Positions 1 through 8,837 of a stretch of 26,726 nt of DNA are shown here, in pieces. Origin of the DNA: a virus; the IMG/VR virus record IMGVR_UViG_3300025645_000381, positions 1 to 26,726 of that record; one strand, given 5' to 3'. The notes below the pieces were generated by a model. It was not told the origin of the DNA, did no database searches, and saw only the letters and a list, made by a program, of their open reading frames with translations. The position numbers and the translations under genes were made by a program. The first letter of the stretch is position 1; each line of letters opens with the position of its first letter.

Positions 1-310
1 CTTGCCGTCTTAACCCTAAATCAGCCACTTTCGCATCAAGCATGTCATGTTTTGCAAAACTAGAGAAAAGCTGCAGTGCCTTTACGTTGGCTTGTTGCAT
101 CTTTAAGTTAGCGACATAACAGCAACCCTGAACAACCTTAGCAAACATTCCCGCATCATCCTGTATTGCTGCAGTGACATTGGCTAGGTTGGAAGGGTCC
201 GTTTTTAATGTGTAGTCAAGGACATCTTGAGTAAATTGCTGTAAGGCAATATCAAAACCCGGTGCACGTAATAAGTTAGGTACTTCAGGAGAAGGAAAAT
301 AATTACTCAT
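1..310 (-). CDS. J: Baseplate assembly protein J, N-terminal part (cut by window edge)
   Basis: The reading frame starts at an ATG complementary to 308-310 and stays open to the window edge, so only about 103 residues are visible. The start reads MSNYFPSPEV, and the region contains PSNLANVTAAIQDD. Position directly after gpW, with a stop/start overlap (ATGA), is the P2 order V-W-J. In P2, gpJ forms the outer part of the baseplate wedge. The assignment rests on gene order plus general resemblance of the N-terminus to baseplate J-like proteins. The main baseplate-J domain lies outside the window. Confidence 0.7.
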   Translation of the reverse strand, partial: MSNYFPSPEVPNLLRAPGFDIALQQFTQDVLDYTLKTDPSNLANVTAAIQDDAGMFAKVVQGCCYVANLKMQQANVKALQLFSSFAKHDMLDAKVADLGLRRQ

Positions 311-630
311 AAACTAATTTCTCGATTGCGCCCGTTAAACCGGACGATAACTGATATTTTAAAACCATTGACATGAACACCTGAAACAATACGAATAAGT
401 TCAGCTTGCCTAAGGTTGCAAATGGGGTTGTAGTAGCATTCTGCAACATACGCAGCACACTTTGACAAATACGTAGGCGATACAGATTTACCCTGTAGAG
501 AATGAAGTTTAGAGCCATAATTCCTACGCTTTAATCGATGGTCCAAAGGCGTTAACACCGCATCTTTAAACCTAATGGCATACTCTTCCCAATCAGTAAC
601 CGTTTTGCCTGTAACAGGATTTATATTCAT
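307..630 (-). CDS. W: Baseplate wedge protein W (GPW/gp25 family)
   Basis: This is a 107-residue protein, close to the length of P2 gpW. It has the family's typical opening (NPVTGKTV.DWEEYAIRFKDAVLTP) and a central R.YGSKL element of the gp25/gpW fold. In P2 and T4 this protein sits in the inner baseplate wedge of contractile tails. The stop codon overlaps the J start, and the gene start overlaps the end of the small 65-residue gene upstream, so these genes are translationally linked. Together with V and J it argues for a contractile tail. Confidence 0.85.
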   Translation of the reverse strand: MNINPVTGKTVTDWEEYAIRFKDAVLTPLDHRLKRRNYGSKLHSLQGKSVSPTYLSKCAAYVAECYYNPICNLRQAELIRIVSGVHVNGFKISVIVRFNGRNREISL

Positions 631-824
631 ACGATGGAGTGTTGGCCAGCAGAACTACCACCAGCAACATTTGCTTTCGCTTTGCTGGTTAGTTGATTAA
701 CAGATACTTTGGCTAACACTTTAGCCATTGGCTTTATGAAACAATGTTCATTATCAACTTTAAAACCAGCCGCTTTAAATTCAGCCACCAATTCCGCTTC
801 CCAATCTGCCGCAGATAAAGCCAT
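627..824 (-). CDS. Small tail-region protein between baseplate V and W
   Basis: This 65-residue protein begins MALSAADWEAELVAEF and ends in a Ser/Gly-rich tail. I do not recognise its family. It overlaps the start of W by 4 bp and begins one base after the V stop codon, so it belongs to the baseplate operon. Small unassigned proteins at this position are common in P2-like and Mu-like baseplate modules. Its tight packing and normal start support it as a real gene. Confidence 0.6.
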   Translation of the reverse strand: MALSAADWEAELVAEFKAAGFKVDNEHCFIKPMAKVLAKVSVNQLTSKAKANVAGGSSAGQHSIV

Positions 825-825
825 G

Positions 826-1425
826 TTAAGGTTTCCCTATAAAAATAGTGTTTCCACAAGACATATGTGGTGAGCCGGTATAAGCACATATTGTATTTCT
901 ACTAAGTGCCTCGTCTAAAGCCGTTCCGTCAGAATTCATGAATACTTTTGGCGCAGTAACTTCGGTATTACCTTTTGAATTGACCGTTGTTTTACCTTTG
1001 GTGTTAATTACCGCTTCACCGGATAAATCCAAGGTTAACTTTTTAACTTCATGATTATAAATAACAGTAGATCCATCAGGATAAGTACGTTTGTGCTCAG
1101 ATGGATTGGTATCGATAAAATCAAATTCATCTGAACTGAGGCCAACTAATGCCATGCATGCAGACGTGTCACGGCCACCTGTTATATTTAACAAGAGACA
1201 TTGCTCACCTATGCTAGGCGCACGATATTCAATAACGCCTCCTGCAGCTGGAGCAAACCATTTTATAAACGGTGTTTTGTTACTGCCATGTTCAACTTTT
1301 ACGGTTTTATTATCTTCGCTAAGTTCTATCACTTTACCCGGTATAATGAGGTTATCTTGTCGACGTTGCATTTCATTAACAACTGCAGATAACTGCACTA
1401 TTTTTTCAATAATTTCATCACTCAT
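826..1425 (-). CDS. V: Baseplate central spike protein V
   Basis: The protein has 199 residues, like P2 gpV. An N-terminal OB-like part (around 28-105: GKVIELSEDNKTVKVEHG, then RAPSIGEQCLLL) precedes a repetitive Gly/Thr/Val-rich stretch (about 130-165: GEAVINTKGKTTVNSKGNTEV) expected to form the trimeric beta-helical needle. The tip ends in SPHMSCGNTIFIGKP, whose His and Cys could bind metal as in other spike tips (inference). The spike pierces the outer membrane in contractile-tailed phages. It overlaps the upstream tail-completion gene by 8 bp. Confidence 0.85.
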   Translation of the reverse strand: MSDEIIEKIVQLSAVVNEMQRRQDNLIIPGKVIELSEDNKTVKVEHGSNKTPFIKWFAPAAGGVIEYRAPSIGEQCLLLNITGGRDTSACMALVGLSSDEFDFIDTNPSEHKRTYPDGSTVIYNHEVKKLTLDLSGEAVINTKGKTTVNSKGNTEVTAPKVFMNSDGTALDEALSRNTICAYTGSPHMSCGNTIFIGKP

Positions 1426-1942
1426 GAACTATCTCACCAATTAGCTTATAGTCTTCATCAGTTTTAGGGTTGATACCTAAATACAATTCATTGAACTGTT
1501 TTGGTGTTTCTTTTTCAGGTGAAGCAACTTTTACTTTTTGTACGAAGCTTACGCGCCATTCTTTTATGCCTTTTTGCAAGCCTGTTGTATTCATTCCAGT
1601 GATATTTTCAGGTGCACAACAACCCTCACCTAGCCCCCAATGGTTATAAGACACTTTTTGTTTTACAAAACTAGCAAGGTTAAACACTGCTTTATCTGCA
1701 TCAGCTGTATTTGATGAAATACAGCAAACCAATTCCATATTGAAGGGCTCAGATAAAGAACCATCCCCTGAATCTGACACTGTAATGGCGCCTGAACTGT
1801 CGCATAATATAAAAACAGCCGGTGTTACTAAGTTTTCAAGTTCATCCTCATCTTTGAATACGGGATTGAAAAGCACGGTCTGAATTCCCCACGCTTTGAC
1901 TTCGGTTTCGATAGCATCGATATAATCACTGATTTTTAACAT
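1418..1942 (-). CDS. Putative tail completion/terminator protein
   Basis: The protein has 174 residues and begins LKISDYIDAIETEVKAWGI. A later LVTPAVFILC strand matches the general pattern of tail terminators and Mu Gp37-like proteins (short helix, then xTPAVFxxx). It lies between minor tail protein Z and baseplate V, where lambda has gpU and P2 has gpR/S. Tail terminators cap the tail tube and join it to the head. The family call is by pattern and position only. It overlaps the upstream gene's end by 17 bp, and I see no clear ribosome-binding site, so coupling is likely. Confidence 0.55.
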   Translation of the reverse strand: MLKISDYIDAIETEVKAWGIQTVLFNPVFKDEDELENLVTPAVFILCDSSGAITVSDSGDGSLSEPFNMELVCCISSNTADADKAVFNLASFVKQKVSYNHWGLGEGCCAPENITGMNTTGLQKGIKEWRVSFVQKVKVASPEKETPKQFNELYLGINPKTDEDYKLIGEIVHE

Positions 1943-2525
1943 GGAATTCGTAATTCAACTCTTGTTGTAAAATGATGTTAAAACGTTGGCCGATGAGTCG
2001 TTCTTGTTTCTCTAAAATTTCTCGACCTTCATATTCAACTTTTAAACCGACTTTTTTTAATGGGTAACGTGGCCATAAATTGTGACTTTCAGGGTTTTGT
2101 TGATTTTTTTCAAACAAACTATTGCGGACTTCATCGTGATCAGAAGCATGCTTGCTCGACGCCCTTCGCCAAGCCATATCTTTAGAAACAAATGCACCAC
2201 GAAACGCATGGCCCCTAACAGATACACCCGCTTTTGTTTGTCTTACCTTGCCGATTGAAATGGCATGTATATCATCAAGGCCAACCCAAATAGAGGCTTT
2301 GCCTTGTTTCGTTTTTTCAATATCAAAATAAATACGGTCTCTAATCCCTTTAAGGGCAACATCAAGCTTTGCTGATAATGTTTTTGCAGCTTGGGTTGAT
2401 ACCCATCGAGTAACCTTTTTTAGCGATCGATTAATGGCAGCATTTATTTTGGTCTTGTTTATCGGGTCTTTTAAAAAATCACTTACCTGGTTCTCTTCAA
2501 TATCTAAATCGTAAGATATATCCAT
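1926..2525 (-). CDS. Minor tail protein Z-like
   Basis: This is a 199-residue protein whose N-terminal half carries the pattern of the lambda gpZ family: a helix with AAINRSLKKVTRWVSTQAAK followed by a basic ALKGIRDRIYF segment and a SIWVGLDDI strand. GpZ-type proteins help make the tail competent to join the head. The gene follows the FII-like gene after 3 bp, the same order as lambda FII-Z-U. The C-terminal part (about 150-199) is charged and shows no motif I recognise. Confidence 0.7.
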   Translation of the reverse strand: MDISYDLDIEENQVSDFLKDPINKTKINAAINRSLKKVTRWVSTQAAKTLSAKLDVALKGIRDRIYFDIEKTKQGKASIWVGLDDIHAISIGKVRQTKAGVSVRGHAFRGAFVSKDMAWRRASSKHASDHDEVRNSLFEKNQQNPESHNLWPRYPLKKVGLKVEYEGREILEKQERLIGQRFNIILQQELNYEFHVKNQ

Positions 2526-2528
2526 TTG

Positions 2529-2891
2529 CTAAAATCCGCGTGATGGTTGAATTTCAGTTGATTTTTTTAATGCACTTAACACTAATACTGATGTAGTTTC
2601 TTGGGGGTAAAATATATCTGCAATACGTCGTTGTCCTAATGCTGTTTCAACGATGGCATCAACATATATTTTTTTGCTCAACCTTTCGCCATGTATAGTC
2701 AGTGAGCCATTTTTCATTTCTTTGAAAATACTTTCTTTACCTTGCTGTTGAACTTGTTTGGTATCAAAAATGGCAAGTTTTTTCTTTACCGAATCATCTG
2801 GTAACGTAAATGTATGCATGTTGCCAAAAACAGCCATAATTTCGCTATCTGCCTCTTGCATAGCCTCATCAAAAACATTAGTAAAACTCAT
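2529..2891 (-). CDS. Head-tail attachment protein, FII-like
   Basis: This is a 120-residue protein. The ATG at 2891 is preferred over the one at 2903 because GGGTGA lies just upstream of it. Size, position between major capsid and gpZ, and the LALG-R-I-DIFYP-E-type C-terminal half (residues about 80-110) fit lambda gpFII-like attachment proteins, which form the connector end receiving the tail. A terminator hairpin (2916-2949) lies directly before the start, so tail genes are probably expressed less than the capsid gene. Family recognition is moderate. Confidence 0.55.
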   Translation of the reverse strand: MSFTNVFDEAMQEADSEIMAVFGNMHTFTLPDDSVKKKLAIFDTKQVQQQGKESIFKEMKNGSLTIHGERLSKKIYVDAIVETALGQRRIADIFYPQETTSVLVLSALKKSTEIQPSRGF

Positions 2892-2915
2892 AAATTCACC
2901 CATAAAAAATCACCG

Positions 2916-2949
2916 ACAATATCAATTATCGGTGATTTTAGTTACATCA
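2916..2949 (-). terminator. Terminator hairpin after the major capsid gene
   Basis: An 11-bp perfect inverted repeat (AAAATCACCGA at 2916-2926, TCGGTGATTTT at 2939-2949) has a 12-nt loop. On the minus strand it ends in a run of T. It sits between the capsid stop (2964) and the next gene start (2891). It would reduce transcription into the tail genes, a usual way to raise capsid over tail proteins. It is also T-flanked on the other strand, so it could work both ways. Confidence 0.8.
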
Positions 2950-2963
2950 AAAAAAGGTACTAA

Positions 2964-3956
2964 TTAGTTAGATGAGAAAATTTCACATAACAGCAAAGGA
3001 TCACGACAAATAGGTAAATAAATCGCTCTAGAACGAATTTCTAATCCTTCATCGTGAGGCAACTCATGCTTGGTTATATGACATTCTCGGTCTTTAGCAC
3101 TGTTTGCATTCATAACATCGGCTGGAGCACGCAACATGCCAAACAATTCATTGACACCTTCAGGATAGCTAGCACCTTTAGTGGCAACTTCATCAGCTTC
3201 ATCCGTAACAAAATACACACCACAAATATTAATGGAAGACGGGTCATCAGCGAAAGCGACAACACGTTTTGCATGGATTTCTTCACTGTAAAAGGCTTTG
3301 ATACTTGGGTGAGCTAAAATGCGCTCAATCATGTCTTGCCCGATACGACACGTCACCTTACTTATAGTTAAATGTCCATGGTCTTTAGCAATTTCTTTGG
3401 TTTTTTTTCTGAATGCTTTAAGCAAACCTGGTACGTCAGTACCTGCATTACCAAGTTTTAAATCCAAAACACGCTTTTCAACTTCTAACACGTTAAATAA
3501 GTTAACTAATGTATTGCCTTTTCTGTTCTTTACGATGCCTTTTAATGCGGTATAAGCCGTAAATGCGGCCGTATAGCGATGATTATTTTTATGCTTAGCC
3601 ATGCGTGTTTTAACCAACACAGCAAGCTCCGTCATTTTAAGCTTTTTATCTTTTAACGAGTTGATACGCGTCAGATCACTTGGCACCACTTTATTATCAA
3701 ATGGGTACCGAATAAGACTAACTGGGACCGCTGATTCTGCATCATGTTGGTCAATATTTGGGTGCTGACCAATTTCACCTGGCATTAAGACTTGTAAAGA
3801 TTTACCGGCCTTAACAATCATGACTTGTCGTTGTTCAACGTTTTCAACTTTGAACATGTTAAGCACTTCTGAATCAATGTGCGTAGTAGTATCAAAGCCA
3901 GTAGTTAATGAAAGCAGTGAAAACGCTTCAGGGTCAAAAATTGTGGATAATTCCAT
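2964..3956 (-). CDS. E: Major capsid protein, lambda gpE family
   Basis: The protein has 330 residues (lambda gpE has 341). Family features include the N-terminal pattern LSTIFDPEAFSLLSLT, the VPVSLIRYPFDNKVV-type strand near residue 78-92, and the C-terminal HDEGLEIRSRAIYLPICRDP, which resembles the conserved end of gpE (R-x-x-Y-P-xx-x-P). It assembles the icosahedral shell. It follows decoration protein D after a short gap and is followed by a strong terminator, consistent with the most highly expressed late gene. Confidence 0.9.
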   Translation of the reverse strand: MELSTIFDPEAFSLLSLTTGFDTTTHIDSEVLNMFKVENVEQRQVMIVKAGKSLQVLMPGEIGQHPNIDQHDAESAVPVSLIRYPFDNKVVPSDLTRINSLKDKKLKMTELAVLVKTRMAKHKNNHRYTAAFTAYTALKGIVKNRKGNTLVNLFNVLEVEKRVLDLKLGNAGTDVPGLLKAFRKKTKEIAKDHGHLTISKVTCRIGQDMIERILAHPSIKAFYSEEIHAKRVVAFADDPSSINICGVYFVTDEADEVATKGASYPEGVNELFGMLRAPADVMNANSAKDRECHITKHELPHDEGLEIRSRAIYLPICRDPLLLCEIFSSN

Positions 3957-3967
3957 GGATTATTTTC

Positions 3968-4282
3968 CTACTTAATAATTAAAAATGATTTTTCAAAATT
4001 GGCAATAAAACCAGTTTTTTGAACATCGCTTGCACCATCTGGCCACACGATATATTCAGAATTAAATACCGCATTAGCAAAGTACACAGTGCCGTCACCA
4101 GTATGTACACCATACGCAACAGTCGCATCTGTAGACGCCGCAACAGCATCGCCATTGGGTTTAACTAATGACCATAATGGCTTATCAGCAGCGGCTGGAA
4201 TTTGTTTATTACACAATTCACCACGTTCATGCGACCACAATAAAATCAGTGAGAGTGATACTTTATTTGTAATTTTGTCCAT
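3968..4282 (-). CDS. D: Head decoration protein, lambda gpD family
   Basis: The protein has 104 residues (lambda gpD has 110). The sequence includes PLWSLVKPNGDAVAASTDATVAYGV, close to the D-family pattern around its Pro/Gly-rich centre, and ends in a short hydrophobic strand (SFLIIK). D trimers stabilise the expanded shell. It lies between the S49 protease/scaffold and the major capsid gene, the lambda C-D-E order, and its start codon overlaps the protease stop. Confidence 0.85.
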   Translation of the reverse strand: MDKITNKVSLSLILLWSHERGELCNKQIPAAADKPLWSLVKPNGDAVAASTDATVAYGVHTGDGTVYFANAVFNSEYIVWPDGASDVQKTGFIANFEKSFLIIK

Positions 4283-5391
4283 TATGCTTCCTTAATCAGT
4301 TGTTGCATGTCAATAAACTCTTCATCATCAGAATCTAAGGTGCTAGTGAGTGAGATTTCTTCATCTTTCTTTGCAGCAGCAATTTTTAATTCTTTCGCTG
4401 CTTGCTCTGTTGATGCACCTTGCTCAATCAGTTGCCCTGCCATTTCAGGCATACCGGCAGATTTGGCAAGATTATTAATTTGCGTTGTAATTTCCAGTTG
4501 CGCTGACGCTTGTTCTTGCGTAAGCGCTTGTAACTCAGTAATTTGATTGGTCAATAAGGTTTTTTCAACTTCATGCGCAGCATTGAGGCCAGCCACAATG
4601 CTATTGTGCGTTTTGTCTGTCATCATAATTTTGATCTCTTCTTCAGTTTTAATACCATCAACTAAACCATGCTCAAGCATGTTTTTAGCAGTGAACGTTT
4701 TAGCTTGTAATGCTTTGATATCATCAGCATTAACACCGCGGTTTTTTGCGACCAAGGCAAAAAAGTCAGCACCGATTTCATCAACCATAGATTGATGTCT
4801 ATCTGATTCGCCTTTTTCCAATACGGTTAACGGCGCACCGTCAGCTTTTGCATCACCTGTGGTGAAATACGTTACGTTATGTTTATCGTCGATGATTTCG
4901 TATCGACCATAAATAACACCAATGGAACCACCTTGACTGTAAGCGCTTAAATACAACTCAGAACAAGCACTGGCTAAGGCATAATTGGCCGAGAATGAAT
5001 TACCATTAATAAAGCCTATAATCGGCTTTTCTTTGGCAAACTCTGCGATGTACTGCGCAAAATCAAAACAACCGCTCGCTTCTCCCCCAGGACCGTCAAA
5101 TTCAATAAATACCTTATGAACTGAACCATCATTTCTTAGTACTTCTAGTTCTTCGCGTAAATCTCGATAACACAGCACTTTATTGCAGTTCGAATCAAGA
5201 CCATTGAATCGATGTGATGTAGGTCCAAAAACTGACATATGGCAAATTGTGTCTTTACGGGTTGGTTTATCACCACCAATAAACAACTGAGGGTTTTGGT
5301 AATATTGTTTAAGTAAACTTAGATTTGTCTGATGGGCGTCTATCGTCATCAGCATCGGTGCGTTCGTCATTAGTTGTAACAGGTGCCGCAT
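4282..5391 (-). CDS. C: Prohead protease/scaffold, S49 (SppA/ClpP-like), lambda gpC-like
   Basis: The protein has 369 residues. The protease domain (about 45-255) has FIEFDGPGGEASG (oxyanion region), the nucleophile serine in NSFSANYALAS (Ser134) and a probable general-base lysine in GDAKADG (Lys182), the Ser-Lys dyad of S49 peptidases. A helical, Glu/Gln-rich C-terminal part (about 270-350) matches the scaffold half, like lambda C/Nu3. The first ATG has AGAGG eight bases upstream, so the 83-bp overlap with the portal gene is probably genuine. It cleaves portal and scaffold during prohead maturation. An internal scaffold-only start could exist, but I could not identify one. Confidence 0.9.
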   Translation of the reverse strand: MRHLLQLMTNAPMLMTIDAHQTNLSLLKQYYQNPQLFIGGDKPTRKDTICHMSVFGPTSHRFNGLDSNCNKVLCYRDLREELEVLRNDGSVHKVFIEFDGPGGEASGCFDFAQYIAEFAKEKPIIGFINGNSFSANYALASACSELYLSAYSQGGSIGVIYGRYEIIDDKHNVTYFTTGDAKADGAPLTVLEKGESDRHQSMVDEIGADFFALVAKNRGVNADDIKALQAKTFTAKNMLEHGLVDGIKTEEEIKIMMTDKTHNSIVAGLNAAHEVEKTLLTNQITELQALTQEQASAQLEITTQINNLAKSAGMPEMAGQLIEQGASTEQAAKELKIAAAKKDEEISLTSTLDSDDEEFIDMQQLIKEA

Positions 5392-6694
5392 TTTTTATAC
5401 CTCTTTTGTCTTTTGCATCTTGACTGCGTTTAATACCATCAAGATGCTGATCTAGTGTTTTACCACGTCCGTTTGCGACCTCTTCTATCGACTTGATATC
5501 GTTATTCAGTTCTTCAACTAATGCCTTAGCAGCTTTAAGTGGATCAATTTCTTCCCACTCTGGCCATATCCATTGTGGATCAAGATATTTGTAAGGATTT
5601 TCAAAATAACCTGGCAATTCTATGCCCGTTTTTAAATGGTAACCCTCAATAAACCAGCCTAAGATTTTATTAAATGCAGGCTCTAAAACAATATCTCTAA
5701 GTTGACCAATAAACTGCCTATGGTTAATCATTCCCGCACGAATACTGCTGTAGTTAACTTGCGTTAAATCACCGGTTAACTGTTCATAAGTAATGCCAAG
5801 TAAACCTGCAATCATGCGCAGAACTTGATTGTTATGCTCTTGATAATTCCCCGCTATTTCTGCAGGTGAAGCTGTTTTTATGTCCTTAACACCGTTTAAA
5901 ATGGTAACACCACCAACTTTATGGGCTAATTTTTCCGGCTTTTTAGATACACTTGGCGCACCAGGAGTAGGGCTTCCTTCATCAGACTTTAATGCATAAA
6001 CTTGCTGAGCAATTCGCTTCATACGCGATTTTATTTCAACAGTTTGGTTATCTTTATACTGCTTAGCGAAATCAGCACCAGCAGAAATCCAAGGCTGTGC
6101 ACTGCTTTGTCCGGCGTGAATGACATCACGTATTGATATAACATCAGCTGCAGGGAGCCAATTAACAGATTCTTCATCGAACTCAGGATGATCACGAGGT
6201 AATTTATAAAAAGCGTATTTTTTAATTTTGCCATTTTTAGCGTAAAGAATGCCGCCTCTAACGTAACTACCCTTACCCAGTCTTTCCATTTCAGTCGCTA
6301 AACTTAATGGACTAACAACTTGTAATTGAAACGGTATAGGATGAAATGTACGTCGGCGAACAATATAACCAGTGCCATCTAGAAGCATGGTTGTCACGTC
6401 AAGCGCTTGAATACCTGCAAAGTTGGTATTGCCATCGAAATCGCAGTACTGGGTCCACTCCGTAAAGCTTTGAATAAAATCTTCGCTGAATAACTTAGGA
6501 TCAAAAACAATCTTGCCGCCACCACCGATGCAACTAGCTCTGAATCGCGCAGTACCGACACGTAATAACGGGTTATTTCGCAGTAAATGGTGACTAGCGG
6601 TTATTTCTTTTCTTAACGCCTGCTCACTTTTTTCATTGTCGTGAATCTCAGCATCAGAGAACAACGCAGAGGTTGCTACATTGGAATAACTCAA
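5309..6694 (-). CDS. B: Portal protein, lambda gpB family
   Basis: The protein has 461 residues (lambda B has 533). Recognisable family features are LRNNPLLRVGTARFRASCIGGG near residues 38-58, the DVISIRDVIHAGQ-type loop near 195 and the Q-V-NYSSIRAGMI motif near 315, conserved in lambda-type portals. The portal dodecamer is the DNA channel. The start is a TTG that overlaps the TGA of the gpW joiner and has AGGTGG just upstream. The 3' end overlaps the protease gene by 83 bp. Confidence 0.9.
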   Translation of the reverse strand: MSYSNVATSALFSDAEIHDNEKSEQALRKEITASHHLLRNNPLLRVGTARFRASCIGGGGKIVFDPKLFSEDFIQSFTEWTQYCDFDGNTNFAGIQALDVTTMLLDGTGYIVRRRTFHPIPFQLQVVSPLSLATEMERLGKGSYVRGGILYAKNGKIKKYAFYKLPRDHPEFDEESVNWLPAADVISIRDVIHAGQSSAQPWISAGADFAKQYKDNQTVEIKSRMKRIAQQVYALKSDEGSPTPGAPSVSKKPEKLAHKVGGVTILNGVKDIKTASPAEIAGNYQEHNNQVLRMIAGLLGITYEQLTGDLTQVNYSSIRAGMINHRQFIGQLRDIVLEPAFNKILGWFIEGYHLKTGIELPGYFENPYKYLDPQWIWPEWEEIDPLKAAKALVEELNNDIKSIEEVANGRGKTLDQHLDGIKRSQDAKDKRGIKNAAPVTTNDERTDADDDRRPSDKSKFT

Positions 6695-6918
6695 AGCACC
6701 ACCTCTATGTCTATACTTTCCATTACAGGTGTAGGCGATAAAGCCTGCATCATTTGGCTTTGTAAATTAATCAACTGGTTTAGACTAACGTCCGTAAACT
6801 GTCTCGATGTGCGTCTACCATTGACATCAGTGAATTCAACTCTTACTTGACGAGTTCCTTTCACTAAGTCTTCGATGGCTTTGCCAACCGTCAGTAAATC
6901 TTCACGGGATCCAAACAT
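6691..6918 (-). CDS. Head-tail joining protein, lambda gpW family
   Basis: This is a 75-residue protein (lambda gpW has 68). It has the family pattern of two helices around a short hairpin: REDLLTVGKAIEDLVKG, then RVEFTDVNGRRTSRQFTDVS, then LNQLINLQSQM. GpW binds the portal after packaging and prepares the site for tail joining. It is translationally coupled: its ATG overlaps the terminase stop and its TGA overlaps the portal TTG start. This is the lambda A-W-B order. It is different from the baseplate W gene at 307-630, which shares only the name. Confidence 0.88.
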   Translation of the reverse strand: MFGSREDLLTVGKAIEDLVKGTRQVRVEFTDVNGRRTSRQFTDVSLNQLINLQSQMMQALSPTPVMESIDIEVVL

Positions 6919-8837
6919 TAATAAGCCTCGTAATCTGATGTTTCGTAATCGTCTGAATAACCGTTTTCGTCATCTGACTCATTGCTTTTATTGGCTTCGA
7001 TATCAACCAAACCAAGCGGTTCTTGTGGGCTAGCCAATTGAATTTCTGGTCTAAAAAAATCATATAGCCAAAGCACATAAACCAATAAATCCCATGGTTC
7101 ATTTCTTGTTTGACCTTTTTTCTTATCCCATTTGACTTTGTTTCCGCTACCGATCACTTCTTCTGCAGTCAGCATCTGAAAATAATTTAAATCGAACACA
7201 TCACCGACAGGAAAGTGAACATAATTTTTACCGGGCTTTTCATTATTTAGGCGTTCAGCAGCTCTATTTTTTAACTGATGAACGTTGAGGCTTCTATATT
7301 CGCAATTTGCTTCAGGGTGTACTTTGAATGTTAATGTGAACTCAGGTTTAAACTTTGCTTTAGCATTTCCTTCACCACGAATGGCATAAATCCAGCCCTT
7401 ATACGGTGCGCAAAACTCAAGCATGGCTTTCCAAGCATGCCCATTACAGTCCATTACAATCGCTAACGTATATATTTTTCGACCATCTGAAAGTGTTAGT
7501 TGTTGCTTTAGCTGATCAACTAAGTTTTTTTGCGTTGATTCATCTTCGGGATCACCATGTACATTTCCGTAATCAACAGCCCATATTTCACCACGTTCAC
7601 CAATGGCCCAGCGATGATATTCAAACCTGTTTTTTTGCGTATCAACTGACGCTAGAACGCACCGAGTTTGTGATGGTAAACTTTCAGTTGGGCTGTAATA
7701 TTCACGCCTTTTATACAGTTCTTCAAAATTATTAAGCTTATGAGAGCGCTGCGTATCTGAATACTCAACACCTACTTTGGTATTCATAAAAGACTGCATT
7801 TTCAGCGGGTCTTTTTTGGCTTTCTCGTATTCTTTGGCTAATGTGGGGAGTCCGGTGTTAGCATTGTCGTTGTAAGCCATCCAAATATGAAAACCGGCTT
7901 CGACCATCCCGCGCTCATTCGTATCACCAGGTTTGTCGCATTTACAACAAAGAGCAGTCCCTTTTTCATCCCATTTTTCTGGCTCTTGATGCGTATCGCA
8001 GCAAAAGAACTCTCGTGTCGCTCGATATTGACCAGCCTCAACCATAATGTACTTATGGTGTTCTTGGATTTTTCCGGTGCAAGACGTACAAACAAAATGA
8101 GCACTTGAATAATTTTTAGGAGAGTAGCGGAAATTTTCTAATTTCAATCGCTGCATGTGCTGACAGTGAGGACAAGGCACATAAAAATAACGTTGATCAG
8201 TTAGCAGGAATTCTTTCGTTATTTTACAAGTTCCCGCCTCTTTTGGCGTAGAGCCCATAACGATTTTTCGTCGGCTTTCTGTTTCAGTTCGTGTGATCGC
8301 GTTTTCAACTGGATCACCTTCATTATCTGGATTTTCAGGCCAACCCGATACTTCATCTAAAAATAGGTACCGAATAGTGACCATGCGGAAAGAACCCGCA
8401 GAAGTTGCCCAAACAACACTAAAGTCACCACCGAAAAAGGCTTTTTCTGTACTGGTGTTTTTACCAAACATGCACTGTGAAACTGGCGTGCAATAAGTAA
8501 ATATTTTACCCGCTTCTTTACTGGCGTACTTCTCAGCATCAGTAATGGTGTTCTGTGCCACCATGATATTCGACGGGTCATTAACAATTGACCAGGCGAT
8601 TGCTGAATTCATAAAAATGGCGTAACCAACACGCGCACTTTTTGCTAATACAATTTTTTCTATATACGGACATTCGAATGCTAATAACCAAGCACGTTGA
8701 AAAGCTTTAGGTTTATAAATCTGAGCCGTTGGTTTTTCGTTATCCGTTATCCATGGAATAATCGGCATCTTCGGCGGCGGCACGATGATATTTAGAATAC
8801 CGCTCGATAATTTCTTTGATAAGTGGCTGTAATTCAT
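6918..8837 (-). CDS. A: Terminase large subunit, lambda gpA family
   Basis: The protein has 639 residues from the ATG at 8837 (lambda gpA has 641). That ATG has AAGG five bases upstream; an ATG at 8852 lacks a site. Motifs are KSARVGYA (residues about 66-73), the distinctive gpA Walker A variant, YLFLDEVSGWP (Walker B, about 158-168), and a CPHC...CTSC zinc-binding cluster around residues 230-260. A second Cys cluster (CC.KC) follows. The C-terminal part should hold the cos-cutting nuclease. The start overlaps the small subunit by about 98 bp. Confidence 0.95.
   Translation of the reverse strand: MNYSHLSKKLSSGILNIIVPPPKMPIIPWITDNEKPTAQIYKPKAFQRAWLLAFECPYIEKIVLAKSARVGYAIFMNSAIAWSIVNDPSNIMVAQNTITDAEKYASKEAGKIFTYCTPVSQCMFGKNTSTEKAFFGGDFSVVWATSAGSFRMVTIRYLFLDEVSGWPENPDNEGDPVENAITRTETESRRKIVMGSTPKEAGTCKITKEFLLTDQRYFYVPCPHCQHMQRLKLENFRYSPKNYSSAHFVCTSCTGKIQEHHKYIMVEAGQYRATREFFCCDTHQEPEKWDEKGTALCCKCDKPGDTNERGMVEAGFHIWMAYNDNANTGLPTLAKEYEKAKKDPLKMQSFMNTKVGVEYSDTQRSHKLNNFEELYKRREYYSPTESLPSQTRCVLASVDTQKNRFEYHRWAIGERGEIWAVDYGNVHGDPEDESTQKNLVDQLKQQLTLSDGRKIYTLAIVMDCNGHAWKAMLEFCAPYKGWIYAIRGEGNAKAKFKPEFTLTFKVHPEANCEYRSLNVHQLKNRAAERLNNEKPGKNYVHFPVGDVFDLNYFQMLTAEEVIGSGNKVKWDKKKGQTRNEPWDLLVYVLWLYDFFRPEIQLASPQEPLGLVDIEANKSNESDDENGYSDDYETSDYEAY

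Noticed and set aside
6031-6234. Minus-strand 67-codon ORF within the portal gene
   Set aside because: It is an out-of-frame shadow with no ribosome-binding site inside a well-recognised portal gene.
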